From the NCBI GenBank assembly GCA_935421135.1, contig OW285189.1:6841072-6905071 (forward strand): 64,000 nucleotides of DNA, given 5' to 3'. Below the pieces are notes generated by a model that saw nothing but the letters and a program-made list of their open reading frames with translations, made no database searches and was not told where the DNA came from. The stretch comes from Bugulina stolonifera. Lineage: Eukaryota; Bryozoa; Gymnolaemata; Cheilostomatida; Bugulidae. Position numbers and translations under genes: made by a program. Shown here in pieces: positions 25,174 to 37,400 of the stretch. Each line of letters opens with the position of its first letter. Position 1 is the first letter of the stretch.

Positions 25174-26228
25174 TTTAGTGAAGTTGGTATGCTGGTAAGT
25201 GAAATACAAAAACAGCCTTTAATAAATAGAATTAGCATAATTTGGCGAGTCAGCTAAATGTATTTGGAAACTGAGGGAGACATGACACACAGAATTATTA
25301 AAGATGATCCTCCCAGATCCAACAATTAATCAAGAAGGTGAAGCTATTTCAAATTTAAATTGCATTGGCCTATAGAAATTTCGTATTCACTGGTCACTAA
25401 CTCCTTGGTAGTTAGATTACGAACAGAGTAATAGGCCTAAAAGTTGCTTGGAGTAATATATCCCTCGCACTGCACAGCTTGCTTGGTCAGGTGAGCATCT
25501 AATAAATGAAGATTGCGCCTATGTGGCATCATTTAAGCCCAGCTACTTGGCTGAGTATTGTTGTGGATGTGTCCTAGACAGACCAAGGTCTGTACACAAA
25601 CCACTGACGACTTATAGGTGCAATGAAGAGAACGGCTACCTAGCCAAGCAATCCCTGTACCAATGTGGATTTCAAGTGATTAGCAAAGTTCAGATTGTTA
25701 ATGCACTAGCATAACTCAGAGGTGTAGGCTAAGTATGCATATGAGTGTATTGTATGAACTTGACAGCTTGAACATACACAAGAGACTGCATTTAATAACA
25801 ATATTTCTCTTCCTTTTATAGGTAGAAAGAACAAAAAAAGTCGTCTAACTACTTCCGGCAGGCCCCGGACGTCGATAAACAGCCCGTTAGAAAAGAGGAC
25901 AACCCAAGAGAGAGCCGTCTTTCAAGGTATGATAATATATATGAACGACATTACTTGTAATGCTTATAAGTATATAATAAAGACAATACCACGAGAAATA
26001 AGTCTTATAATATAATAAAGGGCGCAACGACCTAAGGGTCGTCGGCGGACAAACAGACTGGGGGTCATCCATTACAGTACTACATTTGATTATCGTTATG
26101 ATTATTTATTTAGTAATTGAGGCTATCACTGTGATTATTTTTATTTTATAACTGCTGCATATAAATGATATTTTACCATAATTATTTGTAGCCTATATAA
26201 TAAATATAAATATAAATATATAGTATAA
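25174..26228. other. Intergenic, with one exon-like segment
   Basis: Mostly AT-rich with no recognised gene. A short exon-like segment lies at 25822-25926 (separate entry). The open frame at 25523-25714 has no homology I recognise. Confidence 0.4.
25822..25926 (+). other. Orphan exon-like segment
   Basis: A pyrimidine-rich acceptor (TTCCTTTTATAG) precedes it and a GTATG donor follows. The base composition is clearly less AT-rich than its surroundings. Only one frame is open, giving basic Ser/Thr/Arg-rich residues (KKSRLTTSGRPRTSINSPLE). No family was recognised. It may be a 5' exon of the GH31 gene, an exon of an unseen gene, or chance. Confidence 0.25.
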
Positions 26229-26366
26229 GTTCAGTGGATTTCACACCTTTTAAATACGCTTTGCTGTATATATACAGTATTGCTAAGGTGTTCTCCCAGG
26301 CGTAACTCTGAGCTGCACTGATGGGGTGTTAAACACCGAAACAGTACACTGTATGCAGATTGAGTA
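26229..26366 (+). mobile_element. Truncated retrozyme monomer with hammerhead 1
   Basis: Matches the last 138 bp of the two full monomers downstream (from GTTCAGTGGAT on), ending in a hammerhead at 26305-26365. The core box reads CUGAUGG: the last invariant A (26324) is G. It is separated from the next monomer by about 420 bp of AT-rich DNA. Confidence 0.8.
26305..26365 (+). ncRNA. Type I hammerhead ribozyme with core mutation, copy 1
   Basis: All stems are as in copy 2, including CAG/CUG stem III and the UA site (cut after 26353), but the core box is CUGAUGG with the last invariant A replaced at 26324. Predicted to be inactive or weak. Confidence 0.82.
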
Positions 26367-26975
26367 GTATAAGTACATATTTATTAAATTATAAGAAAAC
26401 ATAAACATGGGTCTAAGTAAACTACTAAATTTCATATTAATTATTATCATAATGATAATATTGAAATATATTTAAGATTAAATACATGGACAATAAAATT
26501 GCAATAGTTATAGTTATAGTATAAACTATAAGTATTAGTATAACAGTGACTTACTCAGTTACTGATTACTAATATTCATATTCGATATTGTTAATTATTT
26601 AAACCAAGAAGTTTAAATTAATATTATTGATTATAATATATATAATTGTTATTATTGTGTAATAATAATAATTATTATATAATTATAACAATATAATAAC
26701 AATTATTATTTAATTATATATATATATATTTAACATTATTAAATTATTATTATTTACTTACTCCAATCAAATTTATTAGATATATATATTACGCTCGAAA
26801 TTGGTAGCAATACCGATTTCTTGAGCACTTTACCTGGGAAATACACTGAACTGCTAGCATTATGCAATTCTCGCTATCTCTGGCAGCTTGAGAACTTTGG
26901 TTCAGTGGATCCCACACCTTTTAAATATGCTTTGCGGTATATATACTGTCTTGCTAAGGTGTTCTCCCAGGCATA

Positions 26976-27036
26976 ACTCTGAGCTGCACTGATGAGGTGT
27001 TAAACACCGAAACAGTACACTGTATGCAGATTGAGT
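26976..27036 (+). ncRNA. Type I hammerhead ribozyme (intact core), copy 2
   Basis: Core box CUGAUGA at 26989-26995. Stem II GGUGU/ACACC with loop UAA at 26996-27008. GAAA at 27009-27012. A very short stem III CAG/CUG with loop UACA at 27013-27022. Cleavage site UA at 27023-27024, cutting before 27025. Stem I is CUGCA (26984-26988) with UGCAG (27025-27029), then an internal loop (UGAG against AUU) and outer pairs ACUC (26976-26979) with GAGU (27033-27036). All invariant bases are present. Short stem III with a looped stem I is typical of retroelement hammerheads. Confidence 0.93.
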
Positions 27037-27224
27037 ATTACGCTCGAAATTGGTAGCAATACCGATTTCTTGAGCACTTTACCTGGGAAATACACTGAAC
27101 TGCTAGCATTATGCAATTCTCGCTGTCTCTGGCAGCTTGAGAACTTTGGTTCAGTGGATCCCACACCTTTTAAATATGCTTTGCGGTATATATACTGTCT
27201 TGCTAAGGTGTTCTCCCAGGCATA

Positions 27225-27285
27225 ACTCTGAGCTGCACTGGTGAGGTGTTAAACACCGAAACAGTACACTGTATGCAGATTGAGT
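27225..27285 (+). ncRNA. Type I hammerhead ribozyme with core mutation, copy 3
   Basis: Same fold as the copy at 26976-27036, shifted by 249 bp, but the core reads CUGGUGA: the invariant A of the box (27241) is G. Predicted to be inactive or very weak. The would-be cleavage site is after 27273. Confidence 0.85.
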
Positions 27286-27286
27286 A

Positions 27287-28492
27287 TATAATATATATAT
27301 ATATATATCTAAATATAATATTTTCATTAGAATAATGACGGATTATAAATACTAATCAATCATTATCGGCATGACAATGATTAACTGGCACTGTGGCTCA
27401 TTAAATCTGAGACTCTGAACCTGAATGAAAATAAATTAGCAAATTTTTGTTGGTTGAGTTTGGAATTCCCCACAACGTGCTTTATCGACATTGATCTGTT
27501 TTGATGTAACAGTGGGGGGGTAGAGTTGTAATATAAAAGAGATCATGGGCCAATGAACGTCGTGATGCTGCTACTTGTTCACGCCCACATGCACATGTTG
27601 TAGCCTATGCTCTCATTATTTACGTAAGAAATACTAACTAAGTCGATATATTCTTATTGAAAAAACATAACAAGGTTGTACATTTGCGGCGCACAGTCTT
27701 ATTATTGTTATTGCATAGAAAGCATGTTGAAGATCTGGTCAGAGATCAGAGATGCAGTACACAATCTTTGATCTGGTCTTTGATCTGGTGATTGCAAACA
27801 ACCACACTCTTTGAGATTTGATCGCACTAAAGTCTGAAAGTAGCAGCATGGGGTTTCAGTGAAACAAAGATTAATATACTTCAAAGAAAATTCCACCATA
27901 CAGCTTGCAGTGGTAAGTCAAAACTATTCGGTATTATTGTATTTAATATTAAATATTTATATTATTATTTAAATATTACATTGCTTTGGGTCAACTAATA
28001 GTCTAATACAGTGAGTGAGTAAGTAGTACTGCATAGAGAGGACCTCCAATCCTATTCAATGTACTATCTACTACTAGTCTAGTATTATATATATAATGAG
28101 AGAATTATAGCTAAGTACAAATATAATAATCACAGTGATTATATTTACATTTTTGTTTCGATAAAAACCTCATAAAATTTACATTGGGCCTAATGCCAAT
28201 GAATAAACTACTACTGTGCCATGCCCATAGGTACAGTTAGGCATCTTTAATTAGAGGTTACTGTTTATTTATACTATATTGGTTGCAGCCAATCCTAATT
28301 TTGCTTCTGCACTTCCTGTTCATGGTTGTTATCTATCTATGATGTAAGTCCCTTGGTGTAACCACAATTTTTGCTGTTGCGACTTTTCATATAGGGCTTA
28401 GGCCTACATGTAGGCTACATGTGTGTTCACTTTGTATAATTTTAGGAACAGAACCTGTGATGCTTATCTGGTGTTGGTAAGTGAGGACAGCT
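27287..28492. other. Intergenic, GH31 upstream region
   Basis: An AT microsatellite (27286-27309) then about 1.2 kb without recognised exons. A possible acceptor (ATTTTAG ending 28445) precedes the GH31 first coding exon, so 28446-28492 may be 5' UTR. An in-frame TAA at 28478-28480 lies upstream of the chosen ATG. Confidence 0.4.
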
Positions 28493-31400
28493 ATGGGTGC
28501 CCACCAATCCTCAACAGCTACTCACTTGAAGAATGGCAAACCCACTTATACCACTAGGTCCCAGGATGACATGCTAAACAACAATTATATGAGGACGGTA
28601 TCAGTGCTGAGTGAAGGCGATGGTAGCAGGGTGCATAGAGAGGGCAAAAATGGTGGAATATCAAGAGCTGGCAGACGTAGTCGCTCAGCCGAACGTCCTC
28701 GACACCATGTGACATACGGTCAGAGTCGGAGTAGTCCCACTACCCCTGTCATTTTAACTAGGGGGCGCCACCATTCCCCACCCGCTATTCAACGCATCAA
28801 CTCACCAGAAAGGCAAAGGGGCAATTCACCGTCATGCAATGGTAGAAGATGTTCAAAAAGTAACCAGAAATCTAGTCCACTTCAAGGTGTAGGCCCTAGC
28901 TATCATGTGATTTACTGTAGTGATGACCAAGTCTCTGCTCACCGGGAGAAAACAGAGCTAAGGCTAGAAACTGTTGGCACACTGCCAGGTGCTGCTATAG
29001 TAACCGATCCTCGGAGATCATTGATATCGCCTCTTCAAATGGAGGTCATGTGTGAAACTGAGTCTACACTTCATATGAAGGTAGGGACTCGGCGTTACTC
29101 TTATTATAATTATATGCTAGGGACTACATGCTGCATATGTGTGAACTCAATATTACTATTTACTACACACTATATATGTGTGGACAGCATAGTCTTGATG
29201 GTGTACGGTTTCTTAAATTGCGATGGTAACATCTATGTGTATTTATTTCACGACCAGTGGATAGCAATGCTGATGATGTGTTATTTACTACGTGTAATGA
29301 TTACCCTGTGTGCTAGATTATTCAAATTCTTATGGGTGTAAGCCTACTACTTGGACTCCTAGTCTAACCACACCAGCACACATGCTACGTAAATGTTATG
29401 CAAGGTTTGACAGGCTATTTCATAGCTATTGATCCTTGAAAGGTTTCTGACCCTCACAGGGCAACGACCTGCGTGTCACTAACCTTACACACCTAATATA
29501 CAATATGCTCATCACACACCTTTCAATAGGGTTTATATAATTAAATACTAACACTTTATAGTATGTATTGATTTTTATTCACTATAATATTGTAACTTGA
29601 AAGTTTTCGTAAATATATGTTAAAATTTACAATAATGTAATATAATAAATGGATTCCGCTACATCAGGTGAATAAACTCTTCTATAACAAACAATAAATT
29701 GAATGTTGTTTGCTGGTATTGTAGATATTTGATGCGAACCACGAGAGATTTGAGGTGCGATACGCTGAGATGAGGGAGGGTTTCCCAGAATTCAGTCGGA
29801 AGGCACGCCATCCTCAGTACACTGTAGAGTATAGACGAGCTCCATTTGGTGTTACAGTTTGCCGTAAATCCACCGGACACGTGATGTGAGTTACATGTAT
29901 GGTGTATGATGTGCTACCTATATTATGCATATACTATTACATGCCTATGTATGGTGTATGCCTATATTCTACACCATACTGTGCACACGAGCATCTATTT
30001 AATTAGCTAAGAAAAGGAAGTAGAATATTGTTCACACACACCAACGTCAGCAGTTCTACTAAGCAAGTCAGCGCCGATATCTCCTACACTACTGTATATA
30101 TAAATACTCTGTTTTATTGATCTGGAACTATAGAAATAATTGAAGTAGGTTTCTCTTGGCAGCGTGTAATTAGTGTATATATAATATACTACTATGGTAC
30201 AGCTGCTGCTCTAGCTAGTAGGATTTAAACTGGCCACAGTAAATCAGCACCAGTACCCCAAACCCCCAGCTTTTGCTAACGACACATTGTGATATTACAA
30301 TAGCAATGTTTGCAAACACTAGCTCACCCATATTGCTACTCTACTCACAATAACAATGGCCTAAGTGGCACACGCTATGCGTCAATGAATGGGCACTCAT
30401 TTTAATACAAAATATTCATCGAAATATCCTTTACATTGCAAATTGTTCATGCATCTGTAAAATGTTTTATTTGTGCCCATTTGCAGCTGCTTATAGATGA
30501 ACTAAATGTATGTTATACTGTATGTGTGTATACAGATTACAGGAATAATGTTATCAATGTGTTGATGGAACTTTGGTATGATACCAAGTGCTTCACCCTA
30601 GATTACGCTGTATAGTGTGTACTCATGTTATAGTAGTTATCTCCCCTGTCTCCTAATGTATATAGTAGTTATCTCCCCTGTCTCCTAATGTATAGAGTGA
30701 TTATCTCCCCTGTTTACTAGCATATAGTAATTATCTCCCCTGTCTACTAGTATATAGTAGATATCTCCCCTGTCTACCAATGCACAGTGCTGTGTTGTAG
30801 ATTTGACACATGTGCAGAAGGTAAACTACATTATGAGGATGAGAAGATAGAAATCAGCACAGCAGTACACAGTCGCTATATCTATGGCCTCGGTGAACAC
30901 CGCAAGAAATTCCTTATAGACACACACAATGAGAGTCATAACTTTGTGTTTTGGGCTAGGGACCAGCCACCCAAGGTATGTAGATAGCGGGTGGTCTAGT
31001 ATTACTCCCTCTATTAGATACAGTATATCACAGAGCCGTTTATTGTGAGAGTTGAGCCACTGGAAGTAAACAAGAGGCCATATTGGGCCTGTAACAAAGG
31101 GTTGAGTTGGTCAAATTTATCTTTCGGTCGTCTTAACTAGCTCTAGAAGACTAAACATGGCGCACAATGTTCCCCCAGTGATGCAACTCTCACAATAAAC
31201 GCTCTAGTATATCAGCCTGTAATTGAATGGGGAATGATGGGGTTTGTTATTGCCAACACTGGGAGGATGTACAATGTATAATAGTAGTATAATATTAAAT
31301 GTGCACACAATATAATGTACGTAGTATAATAGTATATGGATAATCTACAATATTATTTTACATAATAGTAAATAGTATAATATATGCATAATGCATAATA

Positions 31401-34400
31401 AATTGCTGTGCAATATTATGTTGCCAAGGACATGTACAAGTTCTGGTAACATACTGCTATGATCACTCTTGTTTATTGGTTACTATGGAGACCTGTTACT
31501 AACTAAACATTGTGCTATGCACTGATATATACACTATATATATAAAACAGTAGATGTAGTTCCTTAGTAACATAGGCTGCAAATATGACATATTAGTTTA
31601 GCACATGCCTACTTCATGTCATACTTTTGATAGATGTACAAGTACACAGTTCGGCCTTAGCTCCATTCTGCACACTTCGGCCTTAGCTCCATCTTGCATA
31701 CGTAGCTTCCTTTGAATTAGGTACGTGTACTACAAGGTTCTACTTTCTATTTGATGTTCCTGCCGCTTCATCTCACACATTACACATTACGTTGTGGTTG
31801 CATGCAGAGCTCAATGTTGTTGCCCACAGACAGGGAAACATAACTTCTTCCATTTTCCTATGTGACTAACATAATATTTACAAAGTTCAGCTACAAGTAC
31901 ATGCAGTCAATTAGTTCTCACACAGCACATATGGTATGCCTTTATCTCTTGTATGTACACAGGTAATGAGTTATATAAGACTCATCAACACTTGAAAGTA
32001 AAGTACTGTTAATATTATTATGTTCACTTATATTCCTTGTAACATAATAATATACATGAAAGTAATGAGAACTGCTATGGTTTCCCTTTATGTTTAACAC
32101 TTGACTGTTATACTATAGCTACTCCTGCAGCTATGCAAATACAATATACATTATGTAAATATTATTACCCCATGTAGGTCTAGTGTAGCATATATATGCA
32201 AGGTAATTGAATAACCCATGGGGATGTTATAGCACACTGTAGGAAATGATATAGTCTGTTCCAAGAATTATGTAGCGTTCATATACGTCACTGCAAGAAG
32301 TTACTGTAGGAGGGTTAGAAGTGGAATGACCAGGAACAGCGGGTGGCGTAAGACATGTCTACTGTTTCACCGAATGGTTAGAAAATGGATTATGCAGTTA
32401 TGCCTATGTTGTCTAGGCTATAAATAACCTCTGAATGACACTTGGGTTTTATTTAATAAAATATGATTATAATACATGTAAATACCACTAACAGATCTTA
32501 TATTTTATCTATAAAATAAGCAACCCTTCAATTATCCTAATAAAAATATAATTGTAAAATAAATCTTTGCAATAATGCTTTGATTTGTGATTAGAAATTT
32601 GAAATTTGGTGAATAGGTTACATTTACTCCTACTACCAGTCAAAAGGAAAGGTTTACATTATAAAATAAAATATGGTACTAAATAAATATATACTATGTA
32701 TATATGCTCATCAATAAACAAGAGTGCTACATAGAATTCTACGAGTTGTTACTTTAGTGTTGAACAACTCTATTGGAAGGCATCCAACAAACCAATGAAT
32801 CTAATTTGATATAAATTATTATATTCCTTGAACTTCCCTGGTACTCCTAATACTACTATTCAGTACTATATGATACTGCCAGCTTATATAATATAGAATT
32901 TGCAAGCAATCAATTGCTAATTTTACCAACAAAGTCAGGATTTTAGTAATGGTCAGGGTGAGGTGTAGTAATGGTCAGGGTGAGGTGTAGTAATGGTCAG
33001 GGTGAGGTGTAGTAGTGGTCAGGGTGAGGTGTAGTAATGGTCAGGGTGAGGTGTAGTAGTAGAAGGGTAGTGGAGAGTAAAGAAGGGGTTATGTGTAGCA
33101 TGTAATAATCAGTTGGTAGAGAGGATATACCACACCACTTCCAAGTAAAGTAATCCACTGTTCTCTACCCCTGCATGGGATCCTATACTATGTTGACATT
33201 AGAGATGAAACTAAATATTGATTTTAGTATTTAGTGAAGAGATATGTTACCATTTGATAGCAAGTAGCTGAGTGGTACCTAGTGACACTGAGTATCTATT
33301 TACTGCTACTTGAGTTTATTTCACTCTCATACTTTCATCCACATACCCATTCTACTAGACACTAGACATACCCATCTATTACTACTCACTGCAGTAACTC
33401 ATACCCATAATACCCATGCTGCCGTCATATTCTACTAAATTTACACAGGCTGACTCTCTACCAGCACAAACAAAATCCTGGTTTGGCAATCCTTTGTTTA
33501 GAAATAATTGTATTGCAAGAAAGCCCATTTGTCAATGGCTCTCCTTTGGTTTATATTTTCACTTGCTGTGACAAGAGTCATTAAAGAAGTGGAAAAATTT
33601 GAAATGTTCTTCTCCTAAAGCTGCATTTACACTACACCAACTCCGACACCAACTCCGTCTTTTCTGCCCAACTCCGGCAAAGTTGGTGTAGTGTAAACAC
33701 AAAAGTCGGTGTCGGTGTTGGAGATGCCTATTGTCGGAGACGGAGTTGGAGCAACCCAACAGTGCTGGGTTACTCCGACAAGTCGGAGGGTATTGGCCAA
33801 TCAGAACTCAGTGTTTTAATTATAGCTAGCATCTGTTTTGCAAATCTAGGATTGGGTCTGGATTATTGATGATAAACCTTTATTATGGGAAAAACCTTTC
33901 CTAGCACTAGCTATTCAAAGTGATACTTACAAAACTTTAATTTGAAGTATATGTATAATTTCCAATAGCTAAGGTTATAACTACCAGCCATTTCACAAAT
34001 CTAGGATTAGCTGTTGATCATACATGTAGATGATAAATCCAAAGCTTTTTGCTTATTTGCTATAACCCCAGTACAGGTACACTACTTGTACAAGCATGCT
34101 TGCTGATGTGGGTACTGGCAATTAATTGATTATGTGGTCAACAACTAGTTGGTATAGTGTAAACACGTAGTTGGGAGTCGGAGTTGGTGTTGGTGTTGGA
34201 GGTTGGAGTTGGTGACGGAGTTGGTGTTGGAGTTGGTGTAGTGTAAACGCACCTTAAGGCTGTCGACATTTCTTCACTGCTGCAAAGAAAGGAAAGGAAA
34301 GAGGGATCACTCAATGATAATACCCTGTCCCACCAAATACGCCGAACTTGGCGGTCCTGACGTTCCGCGATTCACTTTCCTGACATCCATCAACTGAGCT

Positions 34401-37400
34401 ATTGTTAAACTCACATCGCAGTTTAATGCTTGTACTAAAACTTTCTTTAGCCCTATTGTTTACACTGGCCTTTGTAAGGAAGCGTCTCTGATTGGTCTGC
34501 AGAACACCAATTGTAATAGAGGATTTGAACACATGGTGACGCAACTCCTTGCCTAATCCGGACCGCATTTAGAGACGGGGGACGGACAGTTTTCAGCTGG
34601 AGTGAGCAATCTTTCTTTTTACTATCTTTGGATACTGCACTTATCAGCGTTAGTGCTGCGTAGTACAGTTGTGAAAATGAAATCTGTTACAGCTCATCAA
34701 TAATAATGTCTTTGCTTACACTAATCGTACACCATTCTACACTGGATATAATACTCTCCTGGGGGATACCCCCACTCTCCCTAGTTCATCTACTACTGCT
34801 CTATCTCCGTCCATAGTTCATCTACCACCACTCTACCTGGTAGGGCATTCCAGGGGAGGGGGGGGGGAATTGTATTAGATTATTATCTCAGTTTGAAATG
34901 TGAAAATGGAACCTGATGGTATTTACTAGAATTTCATCTCATGTACTTTTCAGCTTACATATAGCCTACATACATGTACATTGTATATATCCACATGGTA
35001 TATTGTATATGATATATAACGCAGGCAGGACTATATCAGCATTGAAGCTGTTCATTCGTTGCAAATTTATCACATATTGCATATTGTTGCAGAAGAAACG
35101 CAACCTGTATGGCTCACATCCATTTTTTCTGGCTCTGGAGGAAGATGGAAATGCCTATGGGGTGTTTTTACTAAACAGTTCTGCTATGGGTAAGCCACGA
35201 CTATATACATGTACACCTACCTACCTACCTACCTACCTACCTACCTACCTACCTACCTACCTACCTACCTACCTACCTACCTACCTACCTACCTACCTAC
35301 CTACCTACCTACCTACATGTACCTACCTACCTACCTACCTACCTACCTACCTACCTACCTACCTACCTACCTACCTACCTACCTACCTACCTACATGTAC
35401 CTACCTACCTACCTACCTACCTACCTACATGTACCTACCTACCTACCTACCTACCTACCTACCTACCTACCTACCTACCTACCTACCTACCTACCTACCT
35501 ACCTACTTACCTACCTACCTACCTACCTACATGCACACCATGAAGAACTACAATAGGCTGACAATGTAGCAGTAGGCCTATATTGCACATGCATTTGGAG
35601 TTATATTGTCTTTGAAAAATATACATGTACAATAATATAAACATTTTTCTTTGCTAACGCTACATGAATCATATCTGTAGATAATATAGTATAAATAGAA
35701 CTGCTGTGTGCACTGAATACTCTTAGTAAAAATGGTTTTTAATGTATGATAATACGCAGTTATCCTCTCTTGTATAAAGTACAGTAATTGTACATAACAT
35801 ATAAATACGCAGTATAAGTACTATAAGATGCACATGTATAGTCAATTTAGCCTATATAATATATGCTGTGTAGGTCTACATGCACTACTTGTATATCTGT
35901 AGAAATAGACATTCAACCTGGAGACCCTCCGATACTAAAATATACAATGAACGGAGGTATACTTGACTTCTACATATTTACTGGACCTAGTCCTATCGAG
36001 GTGAGCTGTAGACATCATTGTCATGATAAGTACTAAGTACTGCGTAATACTATACAGTCTGAAAAGTGCAATGTAAATGCTGCATATTGCATAAAGTATA
36101 AATACAAAATACATCATACTATGGTGTGTTAGTAGTCTAATAGTACATGGTTGTACGTAATATTGGGTTCTGTTTCATGACGGAGCCTCTAAGACTTCAA
36201 CGCACATGGTATCACCCTACAATTGTACATTACATCAATATTATTGTTGTGTTCTTATATTCATTATTATTTAGTACAGTATACTCTGTAGGTAATACAA
36301 CAGTACCAGGAGGTTATTGGGAAGCCCCACCTACCCCCTTACTGGGCACTAGGATTTCATCTCAGTAGGTGGGGCTATGAATCTGTTGGAGAACTTGAGA
36401 AGTTTATAGAGAGTAATAGACGTACAGCTATACCTTATGTAAGTATTATATGGTACATAATCTGGGTTATCTGCTCTCTGTTTGATGAGTTGAGGGATTC
36501 TAACCAGGGTTTCCCACTCTACCATAAAGGCTCGGCTACATGAGAGGCTAATTGTCCTTTTTCGGACTTCGAAGCCTCGCTCTAGAGCAACTTGGCGCGC
36601 CTTTTGTTCGGCTATGTTAATCCTTTCAGACCACGGCACCACAGAGCGCTGTGGTGATTGGTTAATATCATATACAACGACCCCAATTATATAATTTGTT
36701 AAAAACCAGCTTTTGTTATTAGCTAGATATTAATACCACTAGTAGACTGATATGACGCATTGCCTATAGAGCCATGCCAACGAACAATAAAGTTGCTTCG
36801 CCAAAGCTAACGGCCTCTCGTGTAGCTGAGCCTTTACACGACTATTCACGTGTCTCAATTTGGAGTTGTGTTGCCTTCAATCATGTACTTGTAGGCCTAA
36901 TTTCAATAGAGCCAACAAATTTCAATATTATGTTATATGATCGCTTTTTGCGACAAAATTTGTTATCTTCATTGCTGGCAAGTCTTGGTTACAACCATAA
37001 GTATAAGGCCAGACAACTTCAGTTATCCTTTGCTGGTGACGCATTGCTATTATTGGGAGAGTCATCTTTACTATGTCATTAGATGTACAATGTACATGTA
37101 TGTCATAGATAGTATAATGTTGTATAACTGGAAATCTCGGAGTCATCTGATTAGTTTCACCACACTTATGACTTTCAAAGTTCAACTGCTCTGCTACACG
37201 GCCAATGATGGGGTTTGACTGTTACACGAATGTAGTAAATCTAGAAATGATGACTATGTAGGGCACGGTAGGCTACATGCTTTTTGAGGTTCAGTATTAT
37301 AGGTAATGAAAACTGTGTTTTTCTTACATCATTGGACTCAATTTGTTATTCTCAGTTACAAGACCTTTGAATTACATAATAACTTAACGTAATTTGTTAC

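Larger units (their letters stand above)
26788..27286 (+). mobile_element. Retrozyme-like element: tandem dimer of a 249-bp hammerhead-bearing monomer
   Basis: Two nearly identical direct repeats (first about 26788-27036, second about 27037-27286; spacing exactly 249 bp), each ending in a type I hammerhead ribozyme. Tandem monomers of this size with a hammerhead in each are the structure of animal retrozymes, non-autonomous retroelements that spread through small circular RNAs. There is no coding capacity; the 27031-27225 open frame is incidental. Both outer edges lie in AT microsatellite sequence, so target duplications cannot be fixed. Confidence 0.85.

Noticed and set aside
25523..25714. 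63-codon Cys-containing ORF
   Set aside because: No recognised domain or splice support.
27031..27225. 64-codon ORF over the retrozyme
   Set aside because: It is incidental to the repeated monomer, which carries ribozymes rather than coding sequence.
28481..28492. Start of the GH31 ORF at GTG 28481
   Set aside because: GTG starts are not expected here. The first ATG after the in-frame stop is 28493.
34311..34568. 85-codon - strand ORF in GH31 intron 3
   Set aside because: No homology, no splice context and a composition like neighbouring noncoding DNA.
34916..35569. ORFs of repeated Tyr-Leu-Pro-Thr
   Set aside because: They are translations of the CTAC microsatellite. Only 35093-35189 inside the first ORF is a real (GH31) exon.
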